NCBI GenBank assembly: GCA_037783415.1
Contig: JAZGTN010000035.1
Coordinates: 3,968,001 to 4,032,000, forward strand
DNA: 64,000 nucleotides
Origin: Leptasterias polaris
Lineage: Eukaryota > Echinodermata > Asteroidea > Forcipulatida > Asteriidae
Direction of reading: 5' to 3'
In this document: one piece after another, positions 22,785 to 34,188 of the stretch
Layout of the letters: each line of letters opens with the position of its first letter
Position numbering within the stretch: the stretch's first letter is position 1
The notes under the pieces: generated by a model
What the model was told of the DNA's origin: nothing
The model's input: the letters and a program-made list of their open reading frames with translations, nothing else
Databases searched by the model: none
Translations under genes and position numbers: made by a program

Positions 22785-23335
22785 TCCCCAATAATGAAAG
22801 AACAAACGTTAGCTTTGGTTATTTAAATGTTGCATGCACTTTGCTAGACTAGTTTGATTCTGAGGACCCACTGATAATCAAGTTTTTACCACCACCAATC
22901 TTCAAGAGAACTGTCTCAGCCATTTGACGTACCTGTCAATTCACTGTTTCTCTTTTTGATTGTAACAATCAAAATAGTCCTGATATGCAAAAGTTCCTTT
23001 AATTGTTTTTTGTTGTTGGTTTTTGTGTTTATTTTTTCAGTGAAAGTTTATACAAAATCCCCAGCAAAAGCAAAGTATATATTTTTTAATTATGTGTTAT
23101 GTGTTTAATCACTCTCCAGTGAAAGGTGAACTTAAAAAAAATAAAAAAAAATTCAGCTTTTGGTTATTAAAATATTGTGTGCCACTTGGTAGATTAGTTT
23201 GATTCTGAGGACTCACTGCTAATACAGTTCACACCAACACCAATCTTCAAGAGAACTGTCTCAGCCACTTGACGTACCCGTCAAATCACTGTTGCTTACT
23301 TTGATTGTAACAATCAAAATAATCCTCAGTATGTG
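22785..23335 (+). repeat. tandem duplication, two units of about 330 bp
   Basis: Sequence at about 22790-23010 recurs at about 23110-23335: ATCTTCAAGAGAACTGTCTCAGCCA then TTGACGTACC and TTGATTGTAACAATCAAAAT. The second unit also starts with a CACTCTCCAGTGAAAGGTGA segment like the ends of the exon-like modules. The second unit is missing from the right palindrome arm. Confidence 0.75.
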
Positions 23336-23594
23336 GACTGGTCTTCGGTTCCCCAAGAAGCCTAATATAACTTTGGACCTTAGACCAAATGTCAATGCCA
23401 CTATGACTAAAACAAAAGAGACTCTACAAAAAATATCAACTCCAACTTTAGTGTGTGGAATGGTCTTCAGATTCCCTGCAAGCCTTTGTTTTTGGACTTC
23501 TAGGTAAAATGTAACTCATGAAGGACTTGGCATATTATCTCCAAACTTTGTGTTCGGATTGATCTTCGGGTCCCCTGAAAACAATCATTTTTCG

Positions 23595-23752
23595 TGTACA
23601 CGGGACCTACAGCTTTACATTCCATCCAAAGAAAGAATTAATAATAGCTTGTCTCTCGGTCAAGGATACAAGTGTCAAGACCAGAACTCTGAACCCATAC
23701 TCTGCTGATCAGAAACACCACAGCTTGAGTAAGGTGCACTTAATCGCGACAC
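23595..23752 (-). mobile_element. tRNA-Leu-like SINE fragment
   Basis: On the minus strand: a GCGATTAAG A-box region, ACTCAAGCTGTGGTGTTTCTGATCAGCAGAG, a degraded B box and the GACACTTGTATCCTTGACC body start. Its palindrome partner is 30452-30632 on the plus strand. Confidence 0.8.
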
Positions 23753-23898
23753 ATCGTGTTTTTTAAACTAATAGTTTTCAATTGTGGGATGGGGAGTATA
23801 CAAAACTGCTGAGGTAATTTGTCTGAATCAACTTTTTGAACTATGGACAATGTTTTTAAAATAAATTGTTGCAAATTGTGCTTTATGTTTGTGTGCAG

Positions 23899-23993
23899 AA
23901 AGGCTGACCATCTTCAAAGTGATATAACCGTCAACAAGTTAAGATGTCCAAGATCGGCTTACATAATAAAGGAGCTGCTCTCTCCAGTAAAAG
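23899..23993 (+). other. exon-like module B
   Basis: Ninety-five bases between a TGTGTGCAG acceptor and an AAAAG|GTAAAT donor. One frame is open throughout and reads KADHLQSDITVNKLRCPRS then AYIIKELLSPVK. The same frame stays open in the inverted copy at 30220-30314 with two changes (Asp to Tyr, Ile to Leu). The peptide is unknown to me. Related modules flank it at 22701 and 24493, but their phases do not join into one clean frame. Confidence 0.35.
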
Positions 23994-24492
23994 GTAAATT
24001 CCTTAAGAGTAAAATAATTGGTGTTTTTTTTATGCAATTCGTTCACAGCATTTTGAATTAAAATTGTCTGATCAGTATTCAAACAATCAACAGTTTGGGC
24101 CCCTAAAATTTGAATTGAAAAGCCAGGGTTGAAGTCCAACTGTGGTGTTTTTGGTAAATAAAATTGTTTCCAATATATTACAGCAAGTAGATATAGACTG
24201 TGAATCTCAACAATGGGTTGTTGTTAAATTCACAAACAACTGTTGGAATTTTTAAAGTAGTTTTAAGCTAAACAAAACTTCCGATTCAGGTTACAAATTA
24301 GTTGATAATGTTTTAGGGATTTTACCTAACATGCACACCTCATTTAGGTTAATTTGTGTTCTAATTTGTACTTTCTCAACCATCTTTTAAAGGTAACACT
24401 TTAAAGTTAACGTGTTATATTCAGTTATTTTCAGTTAAAAACTGGTTTTATATCTAAGCTTAAATATTTTTTTAAAAATTGTTTGCATCTAG

Positions 24493-24615
24493 AAAGGCAT
24501 GCCATGCTCTGATGGGCACCTCCCATCAACAAAGCAAATGTTGTGAGGTCTCTTCGCACTGTGTATCTGCCAAACATCTTCTTGTAGCGCATGGATGTTC
24601 ATGGCTGAGACAAAG
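24493..24615 (+). other. exon-like module C
   Basis: Starts after ATCTAG with AAAGGCATGCC, parallel to the start of modules A and B, and ends at ACAAAG|GTATGT. An open frame with many Cys and His residues (KACHALMG at its start) crosses it. Only the first bases of this module survive in the right arm, where sequence jumps to the block paired with 25812. Confidence 0.3.
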
Positions 24616-24714
24616 GTATGTAAATCTTGGGTTTCTTGTTATCCTAAAGTGTAAAGTGGGCTATTTTTGCAGCACTTTGCATTTAATGTGTGTGATTTAA
24701 CAGTAAGGAAATCA

Positions 24715-24870
24715 AAGAGTGTTGAGAGGTTTTAAGACTGGTTTAAACTCGCTAAGCGCTATAGTTCTTGATAATTTTACCAAGACGAAGTTGAGGTAAA
24801 ATTATCAAGAACCATGCCTCAGCATACGTGTAAACCACTTCTTTTTATAACCAATTCAACACATTGATTC
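24715..24870. mobile_element. foldback MITE with perfect 18-bp central hairpin
   Basis: GTTCTTGATAATTTTACC at 24764-24781 and its exact reverse complement at 24795-24812 form an 18-bp stem with a 13-base loop. The flanks are also loosely inverted (CTGGTTTAAACTCGC against a TGGTTTACACG inverted form). It lies in a block absent from the right arm. Confidence 0.55.
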
Positions 24871-25812
24871 CCATTTAAAAATCCCTTCAATTTAAATCAT
24901 TCAGAACCCTGTAGAAGTTGAGAACAAAAGTGGCAGTTTAGCATAAGCTCACCTTGACTCTGCGTTGAATTTCTATGCATGTGTTGAGCGATGAGTACCT
25001 TGTTGTGCGCAAATGATTTCCAACCGGCGTAAGCCAAATATGTGACATATAGACTTAAACTGGGCTGTGACATTTGGGCACTGTGCGCAATCATCTGAAT
25101 GTGCCCTTGGCTTAATTCAGTCAGGTCATGTTTAATCATTCCTACCTGTGTTCATATCGCACATTTCAACATTTTCACATGGTCTCCTCTCACCCAATCA
25201 GGATGAATAAACTGTCCAGGTGTTTTTGAATCACACACCACAAAAGATGTTTAAAAAACGGATGTTGCTCATTTGAAAATGTTGATCATAATGCAAGCCA
25301 ATTGGCAATTAGGCCTCATGTCTAAGGTAAGAAGTAATACAATTATTTCTCTTCCATAGATATTTAGTTTTTCTTCTAATTTCCATTTTTTCCCTTTTAG
25401 AAAGTCTAGTTCTCCAATGAGATCTACCCATTCGAAATGTAGATGAGTGTTATCTGCAAATTGCGTATCATCAGCTGAATGTCTTCCCATACGTAGATGT
25501 AGCTGTTCAAGACTAAGGCATAGTATGTAAATTCTGGTGTAAGTTTTTGTAATCAAGTAATAAACCACTAGGTTTTTCTTATCGTCTTGTAGTGGGCTGT
25601 TTATGCAGCACTATACAAGTAACATTGTAAATAACTGCACCATTGCAAGCAAGTGCATATATGCGTATTTTGAAATGAGAAACTGGAGATCTTGGCAATT
25701 ATGCTTTGTCTAAAAAAGTTTGAGCATTTGGTGGTGCGTCGTTTCGAATTGTTTGGAATCGAATGGTGGTAAAATCACGGGAAATTCCAAACTTAATTGC
25801 GAAAAGGGACCT
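24870..25812. other. left-arm-only block, no gene recognised
   Basis: Non-coding sequence inside the 1.3 kb segment missing from the right arm. Minus-strand open frames here show no family features. Confidence 0.4.
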
Positions 25813-26389
25813 TGACTGACCTCGGAAAGCGTGTTGGGGCTGGTATCCTGGGACCTGCACGTGGTGGCCCTGCTTTAAACTAAGCTTACCAGGATGATAT
25901 TGGCAAAAATCAGAAGCAAATTAATTAAAATGCTTGCAATGGTGCACTTATACATTACACTTTACTTTCATGAATTTTATTTACAATGTAATAATATACA
26001 GGCATGCTACTTTTCATGTCATCAGCTGATTTCCGCATATTTGGTTTTTCAGGTGTACTGCCATTGAAAATTAAAAACTTAGCACAAAGTATATTGCTGT
26101 GCCTGGTACTTTCCTCTTTTTAAAAATTGTTCATTTATAATAGGCCTAATACAGGCATGCAACTGGTTTCAGTCAAAATTTCTCATAGTTGATTCCTAAC
26201 TGTACTATACCGCTTGAAATTTAAAACAGCAAAGACATACTCTGCCTGGCATTTTCTCCTTGCATTTGTTCACACTTACCCCTTGCTTATATTTATCTCT
26301 TACATCGCATTTATTTACCACTTCCATCCTTGCGTTTGTTTACCACTTCCATCCTCGCGTTTGTTTACCACTTTTCTTGATGCTTGTAT

Positions 26390-26515
26390 ACTCCCCAGGG
26401 AGCTGAGAAAGATTAAAGGAATGTTATTGGCCCAATGACCAGGGCACTAATGTAAAGCGCATTGAGACGTTATTGTGAAATGCCCTGTATATTAAAGAAC
26501 TAGTTATTATTATGT
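26390..26515 (+). mobile_element. LINE/SINE 3' tail fragment
   Basis: The segment with TAAAGCGCATTGAGACG, a TATTAAAGAACTAG stretch and a TTATTATTAT tail is the typical end of a CR1/L2-mobilised copy. It is absent at the matching place in the right arm. Confidence 0.55.
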
Positions 26516-26849
26516 TAAAATTAAACTTATTTTAATGTTAATCTTGTATCTTAAACCGTTAGAACTATGCGTTAAAACGGATTATTTGAATGTTAAACTT
26601 GTATTTAAACAGTTAGAAGTTTGCATCAAATAAAATGTTTGTTAATGTAAACAGCTAACTTGTTCTCTATGTAGTAATAAAGTACATATTGTTCTGTTAT
26701 GTTTGCTTAATAAGAGTAAAAGAAATAAAAAAATAGAAATAATATACCAGTGGTAAAGAAATGTCATTCTTTGAGTCAGAATTTAGTAGAAGATAACCTT
26801 ATGCAAACTGTAAAACGTAAGATAAACGTTTTTAAGGGTCAAAGGTCAA

Positions 26850-27641
26850 AATGAGCAACCCATTAGACCAAATGAGCAACCCATTAGACCAACCCATTAG
26901 ACCAACCCTTTAGACCAAATGAGCAACCCATTAGACCAACCCATTAGACCAAATGAGCAACCCATTAGACCAAATGAGCAACCCATTAGACCAACCCATT
27001 AACCCAAATGAGCAACCCATTAACCCAAATGAGCAACCCATTAACCCAAATGAGCAACCCATTAACCCAAATGAGCAACCCATTAACCCAAATGAGCAAC
27101 CCATTAACCCAAACGAGCAACCCATTAACCCAAATGAGCAACCCATTAACCCAAATGAGCAACCCATTAACCCAAATGAGCAACCCATTAACCCAAATGA
27201 GCAACCCATTAGACCAACCCATTAACCCAAATGAGCAACCCATTAACCCAAATGAGCAACCCATTAACCCAAATGAGCAACCCATTAACCCAAATGAGCA
27301 ACCCATTAACCCAAATGAGCAACCCATTAACCCAAATGAGCAACCCATTAACCCAAATGAGCAACCCATTAACCCAAACGAGCAACCCATTAACCCAAAT
27401 GAGCAACCCATTAAACCAAACGAGCAACCCATTAAACCAAATGAGAAACCCATTAACCCAAATGAGCAACCCATTAACCCAAATGAGCAACCCATTAACC
27501 CAAATGAGCAACCCATTAACCCAAACGAGCAACCCATTAACCCAAACGAGCAACCCATTAAACCAAACGAGCAACCCATTAAACCAAATGAGAAACCCAT
27601 TAACCCAAATGAGCAATCGTTTAAACCAAATGAGCAATCGA
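26850..27641 (+). repeat. 21-bp tandem repeat array in the palindrome spacer
   Basis: About 36 units of AAATGAGCAACCCATTAACCC, with variants ATTAGACC and ATTAAACC clustered at the left and right ends, and shortened 13-bp units near 26895 and 27215. Because 21 is divisible by three, several frames on both strands stay open for hundreds of bases (heptapeptides such as NEQPINP), but there is no codon bias or start context to suggest a gene. The minus strand carries two GGG runs per unit, one of them as GGGTTA. Confidence 0.95.
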
Positions 27642-28059
27642 CTTTTACTAAATTCTACTAATTTTGACTCAAAGAATGACATTTCTTTACCACTGGTTCA
27701 TTATTTCTATTTCTTTATTTCTTTGACTCTTATTAAGGAAACATAACAGAACAATATGTACTTTATTACTACATAGAGAACAAGTTAATTTGAACGTTAA
27801 ACTTGTATCTTAACAGTTAGCTGTTTACATTAACAAACATTTTATTTGATGCAAACTTCTGTTTAAATACAAGTTTAAAATTCAAATAATCAGTTTTAAC
27901 ACAAACTTCTAGCGGTTTAAGATACATGATTAACATTAAAATAATCATTTTTTTAACTCAAACTTCTAATTGTTTAGATACAAGTTTAACATTCAAATAA
28001 GTTTAATTTTAACATAAAAATGAACTTGAATTGTTTCACTGTTTTAAAAAACGTTGAAT

Positions 28060-28395
28060 CGCAAAGAGGGAAGTGGAAAATAAACAAAAGTGAGGATGAA
28101 AGTGATAAATAACAGCAAGGTGGGAGGTTGTAAACAAATGCAAGGAGGGATATGATAAACAAGCGCAAGGATGGAAGTGGTAAAAATGCAAGGAGGGAAG
28201 TGGTAAATAAACACAAGGATGGAAGTGGTCAATAAACACAATGAGGGGAGTGGTAAACAAATGCAAGGAGGGAATAGTGGTAAACAAATGCAAGGAGGGA
28301 ATAGTGGTAAATAAACGCAAGGAAGGTAGTTGTTAGTAAACACAAGGATGAAAGTGGTCAATAAACGCAATGAGGGGAGTGGTAATTTGGGAAGG
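28060..28395 (+). repeat. minisatellite, unit about 26 bp (GCAAGGAGGGAAGTGGTAAA)
   Basis: About 12 diverged units of GCAAGGATGGAAGTGGTAAA plus CAAACGC or CAAATGC. The left arm has only about three units in inverted form (26320-26375), so the array has expanded here or shrunk there. Confidence 0.9.
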
Positions 28396-29355
28396 AGGGG
28401 AGGGGAGCAAGATTGTGATGGGTATTGATTCAGTGTTAAGAGTGGAGGAGGAGAAAAGATGGAGGAATATGTGAAAGGGTGAAGCATCTTATTTTGATTT
28501 AAAGATTTGGAACAGCAATTGGAGTATTCATGGCTGTAGTTTTACCAAAAATACATGTACTAATGTTATGCCTGAATTCAAAACTTTAAGTTAGTAAGCA
28601 TATTCTCAAAATTGTCAAACATTTGTGTTGTACCTTATTGCATTGGAGTTTACTTAGAAAATATCATCTTTTACAAAATGGCATTGAATTCAATAAAGGA
28701 ATAACATTTTACCACAGATTTTAAGTCTCAAATAAAAGAGTTTACTCCAAGATATGAAACACAGACTTCATATAAATGTATTGCGCAAATCAAAACTATG
28801 CTAATTCTCATTCATATCGATGGCCCATGACACAGAAACATGATCCTAGTGCTTTGTATAATAATGCATTTATTGTGTTTTTAAAGCTCACTAAATTTGA
28901 CATGTGAATTCTTTCAATTGCATTTTTCTTTCTATTTTTGATTCAAGAGAATAAAGCCAAAAAGGTGAACCTTAGATTTTTTTCTTTGCTTTTGACTATT
29001 GAAATAGTTGTATTATTTTGCAAAATACAGTTGCTTTTTCAGAAAACAATAACAAGCACTATAGAGAAGTGTCACTGCCATGTGCATTTCTCGAATGAAT
29101 ATTCGCATAACCTTAAAAATTAATATACACAATGCTAGATATTCAGGCATGCAACAGCTAGCAGATTGCAGATTGTCAATAAAAGAGTAAATTGCATCAC
29201 AGCAAGACTTTGCACTGTGTTTTTCAATTTTCAATATGGATGTGAAACGAACAAATTAGGAAATAAGTTGATAACCTGAAATGTGTTGCCTGTATATTGT
29301 CAATAAATAATTTAATAACTTTGCATGCAACAGCAATTTTCTTTTCTTTTTTAGT
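28396..29355. other. right-arm-only block, no gene recognised
   Basis: AT-rich sequence with no partner in the left arm and no recognisable coding or repeat content. Confidence 0.4.
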
Positions 29356-30219
29356 TTTGAAAGAGAAAATGCCAGGCAGAGTATGTCTTTGCGGTTTTAA
29401 ATTTCAAGCGGTATAGTACAGTTAGGAATCAACTATGAGAAATTTTAACTGAAACCAGTTGCATGCCTGTATTATTATAAATGAACAATTTTTAATTCTT
29501 GTATACTCAGGCATGCATTCAACCAAATCTTGCCCAAAAAGAGTTAAGTACCAGGCACAGCATTATACCATTGCAAGCATTTTAATTAATTTGCTTCTGA
29601 TTTTTGCCAATATCATCCTGGTAAGCTTAGTTTAAAGCAGGGCCACCACGTGCAGGTCCCAGGATACCAGCCCCAACACGCTTTCCGAGGTCAGTAAAGG
29701 CATGCCTTTCTAGATGCAAACAAGTTAAAAAAAATATTTAAGACTAGATATAAAACCAGTGTTTAACTGAAAATAACACATTAACTTTAAAGTGTTACCT
29801 TTAAAAGATGGTTGAGAAAGTACAAATTAGGACACAAATTAACCTAAATGAGGTGTGCATATTAGGTAAAATCCCTTAAAAAAATTTCAACTAATTTGTA
29901 ACCTGAATCGGAAGTTTTGTTTAGCTTAAAACTACTTTAAACATGGGTTCTGAAGATTGCTGTCAATTCCAACAGTCGTTTGTGAATTTAACAACAACCC
30001 ATTGTTGAGATTCACAGTCTATATCTACTTGCTGTAATATATTGGAAACAATTTTATTTACCAAAAACACCACAGTTGGACTTCAACCCTGGCTTTTCAA
30101 TTCAAATTTTAGGGGCCCAAACTGTTGATTGTTTGAATACTGATTAGACAATTTTAATTCAAAATGCTATGAACGAATTGCATAAAAAAAAAAAATTATT
30201 TTACTCTTAAGGAATTTAC

Positions 30220-30314
30220 CTTTTACTGGAGAGAGCAGCTCCTTTATTATGTAAGCCGATCTTGGACATCTTAACTTGTTGACGGTTAAATCACTTTGAA
30301 GATGGTAAGCCTTT
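30220..30314 (-). other. inverted copy of exon-like module B
   Basis: Minus-strand copy of 23899-23993, same length (95 bases), same acceptor-like and donor-like edges, and the same open frame with two amino-acid changes. No stop codon has arisen despite divergence in the flanks. Confidence 0.35.
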
Positions 30315-30451
30315 CTGCACACAAACATAAAGCACAATTTGCAACAATTTATTTTAAAAACATTGTCCATAGTTCAAAAAGTTGATTCAGACAAATTACC
30401 TCAGCAGTTTTGTATAGTCCCATCCCACAATTGAAAACTATTCGTTTAAAA

Positions 30452-30632
30452 AACACGATGTGTCATGACTGAGCGATTAAGCGCACCTTACTCAAGCTGT
30501 GGTGTTTCTGATCAGCAGAGTATGGGTTCATAGTTCTGGTCTTGACACTTGTGTCCTTGACCGAGAGACAAGCTATTATTAATTCTTTCTTTGGATGGAA
30601 TGTAAAGCTGTAGGTCCCGTGTACACGAAAAA
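30452..30632 (+). mobile_element. tRNA-Leu-like SINE fragment (right-arm copy)
   Basis: Partner of 23595-23752. It reads ATGTGTCATGACTGAGCG, ACTCAAGCTGTGGTG, GATCAGCAGAG, then TTGACACTTGTGTCC and GGATGGAATGTAAAGC. Confidence 0.8.
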
Positions 30633-30814
30633 TGATTGTTTTCGGGGGACCCGAAGATCAATCCGAACACAAAGTTTGGAGATAATATGCCAAGTCCTTA
30701 TTAAAAAATATATACTTTGCTTTTGCTGGGGATTTTGTATAAACTTTCACTGAAAAAATAAATACAAAAACCAACATTGATAATAGCAAAAACAACAAAA
30801 AACAATTAAAGGAA

Positions 30815-31150
30815 CTTCTGCTAAGACCCTTTTAACTATTCCTAGAACTTCCTCATCATATGGCGATCGTGCCTTTTCTGCTTGTGCTCCTAAACTTTGG
30901 AACACTTTACCTAATAACATTAGATGCTGTAGTTCTCTTCCATTGTTTAAAAACTTGCTGAAAACTCATTTATTTATCTCCACATATACTTAGCTTGTAA
31001 CATGTCTTAGATTATTCATTGTATAATTGTCTTTGTATTCTATATTTCTTTTTTTTGCTGCTTATATGTTTTTTGTTTTTTTGTTCTGCGCCTCGGAATA
31101 GGGTCTTGTACACTAGATAGATGGCGCATTATAAATGCATTATTATTATT
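30815..31150 (+). mobile_element. LINE 3' end (right-arm copy)
   Basis: Partner of 20555-20905: the LTIPRTSSSYGDRAFSACAP box, PKLWNTLPNNIR and LLKTHLFIST, then the GCGCATTATAAATGCATT segment and an (ATT)n tail at 31136-31158. A 2.1 kb deletion removed the rest of this LINE copy. Confidence 0.85.
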
Positions 31151-31581
31151 ATTATTATAGTCTTTATTAAACAAGTTGTTTTGTATGTTATCGTGAATTT
31201 CGCCAACAGAGGGTGTATGTTTCTAATGTGAAAGCATTAAGAAAGCGCCCTCTAGCGTATTGTAGTATTAAAAACAGCGAGATAGCAAAGACTAGCATCC
31301 AAATTCATTGGGAAACGTTGGGAAAACGTGTATCTGCTCGCGCTCGTTGTGTAAAACAAAAATCTGTAAAGCTAGGGTTTTAGAAAAAATCTTTAAAACG
31401 AACATGGAAAAAATAGTAATGAACCACAATGACCCCTGTATGTGTTGATGTACAAGCAGTATTGGACCCAGCGAGCGTGTATAATGTGAAAGATATGTTG
31501 CGCCTTATACGGCGGTGCGCCCTATCTGTTAACCCTTGAATCTTATTTGGTAATTTGAGGCACTGCGCCTTATGCGCATTG

Positions 31582-31640
31582 GGGCGGGGGGAGGGGGAGG
31601 GAGGGGGAGAAGCTATATAGTTGGGGCGGGGTTCTAAGGA
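31582..31640 (+). repeat. G-rich tract at a palindrome breakpoint
   Basis: Runs of three to six G separated by one or two bases, strongly G-quadruplex-prone. It aligns in inverted form with 16313-16345 and sits exactly where a 3.8 kb left-arm block is missing. Confidence 0.85.
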
Positions 31641-32205
31641 AATTTGTATCATTGTGAAATTATAGGTCGTAGTCCGAAGGTCGCCTGATCAACATTTTGT
31701 ATTATAAAAACAATTTAGCCTAATAATAATTATTAACTCACCTCAAACTACTAGGGACATTCCTCTTTTCTCAAAAATAAGAAGATTAGTCCGTTGCAAA
31801 CATAGGACGTATAATTGATGATTAGGCCTATTTTAAACTAAATTAAATACTACGAACCTAAATAACAGGGGACAATTAGCTGTTTTCGCATATTTTTTAT
31901 TCAACTAATGAAATACACAAGGCTAGAAATAACACAAATGTGTACATTGAAGGAAGGAAAGGGAAAACATACAATCGTTTCCTGTCCCCCTCTTTGAGAA
32001 ACGTTACCTTCCCAAATCTTGTTGTGTGTTTTCTTTTTTAACCGGGGATAATGCCGATGTGATATGAAAACTAACTGGTGATCACAACAACTGCACATGC
32101 TTGTATAGGGTCAAGCTTACATAGCTTAGAATGCAGGCTTTATTTGGGGAAATATTGATAATTGATGACACTAGGCCAAAAATTGGAAACTTGGGGTCTA
32201 ATAAT

Positions 32206-33594
32206 AATAATAACTATAATAATAATAACTTTCAAGTTGATCAAAGATTCGCAAGTATGCGTTTGCTTACGGACAAAACCAGGAAGAAGAATAAGCAAAA
32301 CAAAGAAGAAGAAAAAAACAAAAAAACAAACAACTAGACATAATTTTTTGTAGGAAACAAAAAAGAGGTGTTCGGTGTGACCTCGTGTTTCAAAGAAATG
32401 TTATAAACATGTCTGTGTATTAAATATTGATATACTTCTATAGAGTCTTTAGAATGGTGGTTCTAAAGATTTGACCAAACTTTTTGGATGTAACACATCC
32501 CAGCTTGAGTACATGCAAAGTTTCCATTTGATCACCAAAGTTGTTCTGTACATATAGATCTTGTAAAACACTACCTTGGTGGTGACATAACATGAAAATC
32601 GATGACGTCTTGAAAACGTCACTCAACATTATATCCTTGTAGGACCTTCCAAGTCTCATGCAAAATGAAATTCGATTATAGCTTGCTTTGAACTGAAGAT
32701 ATGTAACAATTGGTCAAAATTTCAAAAATTTGTAAAAAAAAAAAAATGATGACGTCATCAAGTCGTCACTCTAGCTTTAAGTAGTCAATATCACTGTCTA
32801 TCAACATGCCAAGTTTCAACTCAGTCAAACTTGTGGTTTTGTAGATACACAGCTTCAAAAAGTAAACCTTTAATGCGATACCATGTGACACATGATGACG
32901 TCATCAATCTAAAAATTCACACATATGTTGTCTGTATGAAGGTCATTATGTATACCAATTTTGAAACGATTATCATAAACTTCACCACAGACATCTAGTA
33001 AAAGTGTATTTTTAATTGTTTTAACCTGCCGCTAGAGGGCGCTCTTGACTTTTATGACGTCACTTGTCTTATTTTTTTAAACCAGACTCTTGCTCGACTA
33101 TAACACCGTTAAAAAAAACTTCAAAAAGTGTGCCACTTTTAAATTACAAGGCACTTCCGGTTTCTTCCTATTTCGACCGGAAGTAGAGGTCATGTGAGGT
33201 CACGCACATGACAAAAAATAAAGACCTATATGACCTAAGTATGATCCCGCATAAAACAACCGCCGGTCTCCTAAGTGTGATTTGTTACAGAATTTCAAAG
33301 ATTAATTTATTTTTTTCTAAAAACCTTGTAATTTGACACCTGATGACGTCATCATGACGTAAATGAAACGGTTTCGTCTCCTACTGGTTATCTAACTATG
33401 GTAGAAATTTCAAGTTTATATGAGCTTGGGAAGTGTGCTTTTGTTAGCGGACAAGCGGCGAAGAGAAGAAGAAGAATCTGAAGAAGTAAAAAAAAACAAA
33501 AAAAACGAACAATAAGAAGAGGTGTTCGGAGCTACGCTCCGCTCCGAACACCTAATAACAAAGAGTTGTTCGGGCGTAAGGCCCGAACACCTAA
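32206..33594 (+). mobile_element. Helitron-like non-autonomous insertion
   Basis: The left palindrome arm lacks this segment: flanking ATT-rich sequence is continuous there at about 15940-15960. The right end has two Helitron-type termini in a row: a 12-bp stem hairpin (GGTGTTCGGAGC/GCTCCGAACACC, 33521-33552) followed by CTAAT, and a 9-bp stem hairpin (TGTTCGGGC/GCCCGAACA, 33567-33589) followed by CCTAAA. The interior has GAAGAAGAA-rich zones and repeated GATGACGTCATCA motifs (32746, 32893, 33341). No Rep/helicase gene is present. Confidence 0.6.
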
Positions 33595-34045
33595 ATAATA
33601 TTTAACATTTATATTGCGCCCCTTAGGCCTACATACAAAATGATCAAAGGCGCAGCACATGTTAAAAAGCACAGAATGGAAGAAAAAGACAAGAAAAAAG
33701 ACTGGTACCAGGCCAGTGCCCAAAACAAAAGTATGGGGATACGTCTGTCCCGCCAACAGAGAACTAATAGTTACTTACATGTATTACATAGGCCTATCCC
33801 TGCTGGCATCGGTAATGTTTTGACCTTTTCAGGAGACTGGCGCCTCTAGATGCAAAAAATCTAAACTAACTGGCAAGGCGACCATAGAAGAAGACAAACA
33901 AAAGACACAAAAGAACAAAACCATAAAACACACTAAAAAGCGGCTTTAAAAAGATGGGTTTTTATATTACATTTAAAAGAGGTAAGTTTCTGGTCGTTAC
34001 GTAAATGCAACGGTAGCGCATTCCAAAGCTTAGGGGCTGCCCTAT
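33595..34045 (-). mobile_element. LINE 3' end (right-arm copy)
   Basis: Inverted partner of 15480-15960, encoding the same Pro-Lys-Leu-Trp-Asn-Ala-Leu-Pro box near 34010 and the short 3' UTR. Confidence 0.8.
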
Positions 34046-34188
34046 AGGCCTAAGGCCAGCATTTTTATCAAATTTTTTGACATTTTTAAGTTGCGATTTG
34101 AAGCTCTAAAACGATTGCAGTAATTAGCTGTGTACCGATGCCTTTTTACGTAGCTTGATCCACCCAGGATGCTTTATTTTGGAAGATA

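Larger units (their letters stand above)
15014..26796 (+). repeat. left arm of large imperfect palindrome
   Basis: Inverted partner of 27644-34568. Blocks paired by reading both strands: 15014-15955 with 33595-34568; 15960-16312 with 31855-32205; a C-rich tract 16313-16345 with 31585-31618; 20119-20905 with 30815-31578; 23000-23099 with 30707-30812; 23525-24505 with 29712-30706; 25812-26262 with 29356-29700 (with internal indels); 26280-26380 with the minisatellite at 28060-28395; 26513-26796 with 27644-28010. Paired blocks look about 90-95% identical. Segments 16345-20119, 20905-23000, 23100-23525 and 24505-25812 exist only in this arm. Confidence 0.92.

Noticed and set aside
26931..27746. 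Long open frames of up to 217 codons with heptapeptide repeats
   Set aside because: They exist on both strands and in several frames only because the 21-bp DNA repeat keeps phase; there is no start context, no non-repeat domain and no splice support.
28036..28487. 147-codon minus-strand frame
   Set aside because: It is a read-through of the 26-bp minisatellite.
32740..33360. Repeated GATGACGTCATCA taken as a CRE/bZIP enhancer cluster
   Set aside because: The motif recurs within a Helitron-like element in spaced, repeat-like fashion; regulatory meaning is unsupported.
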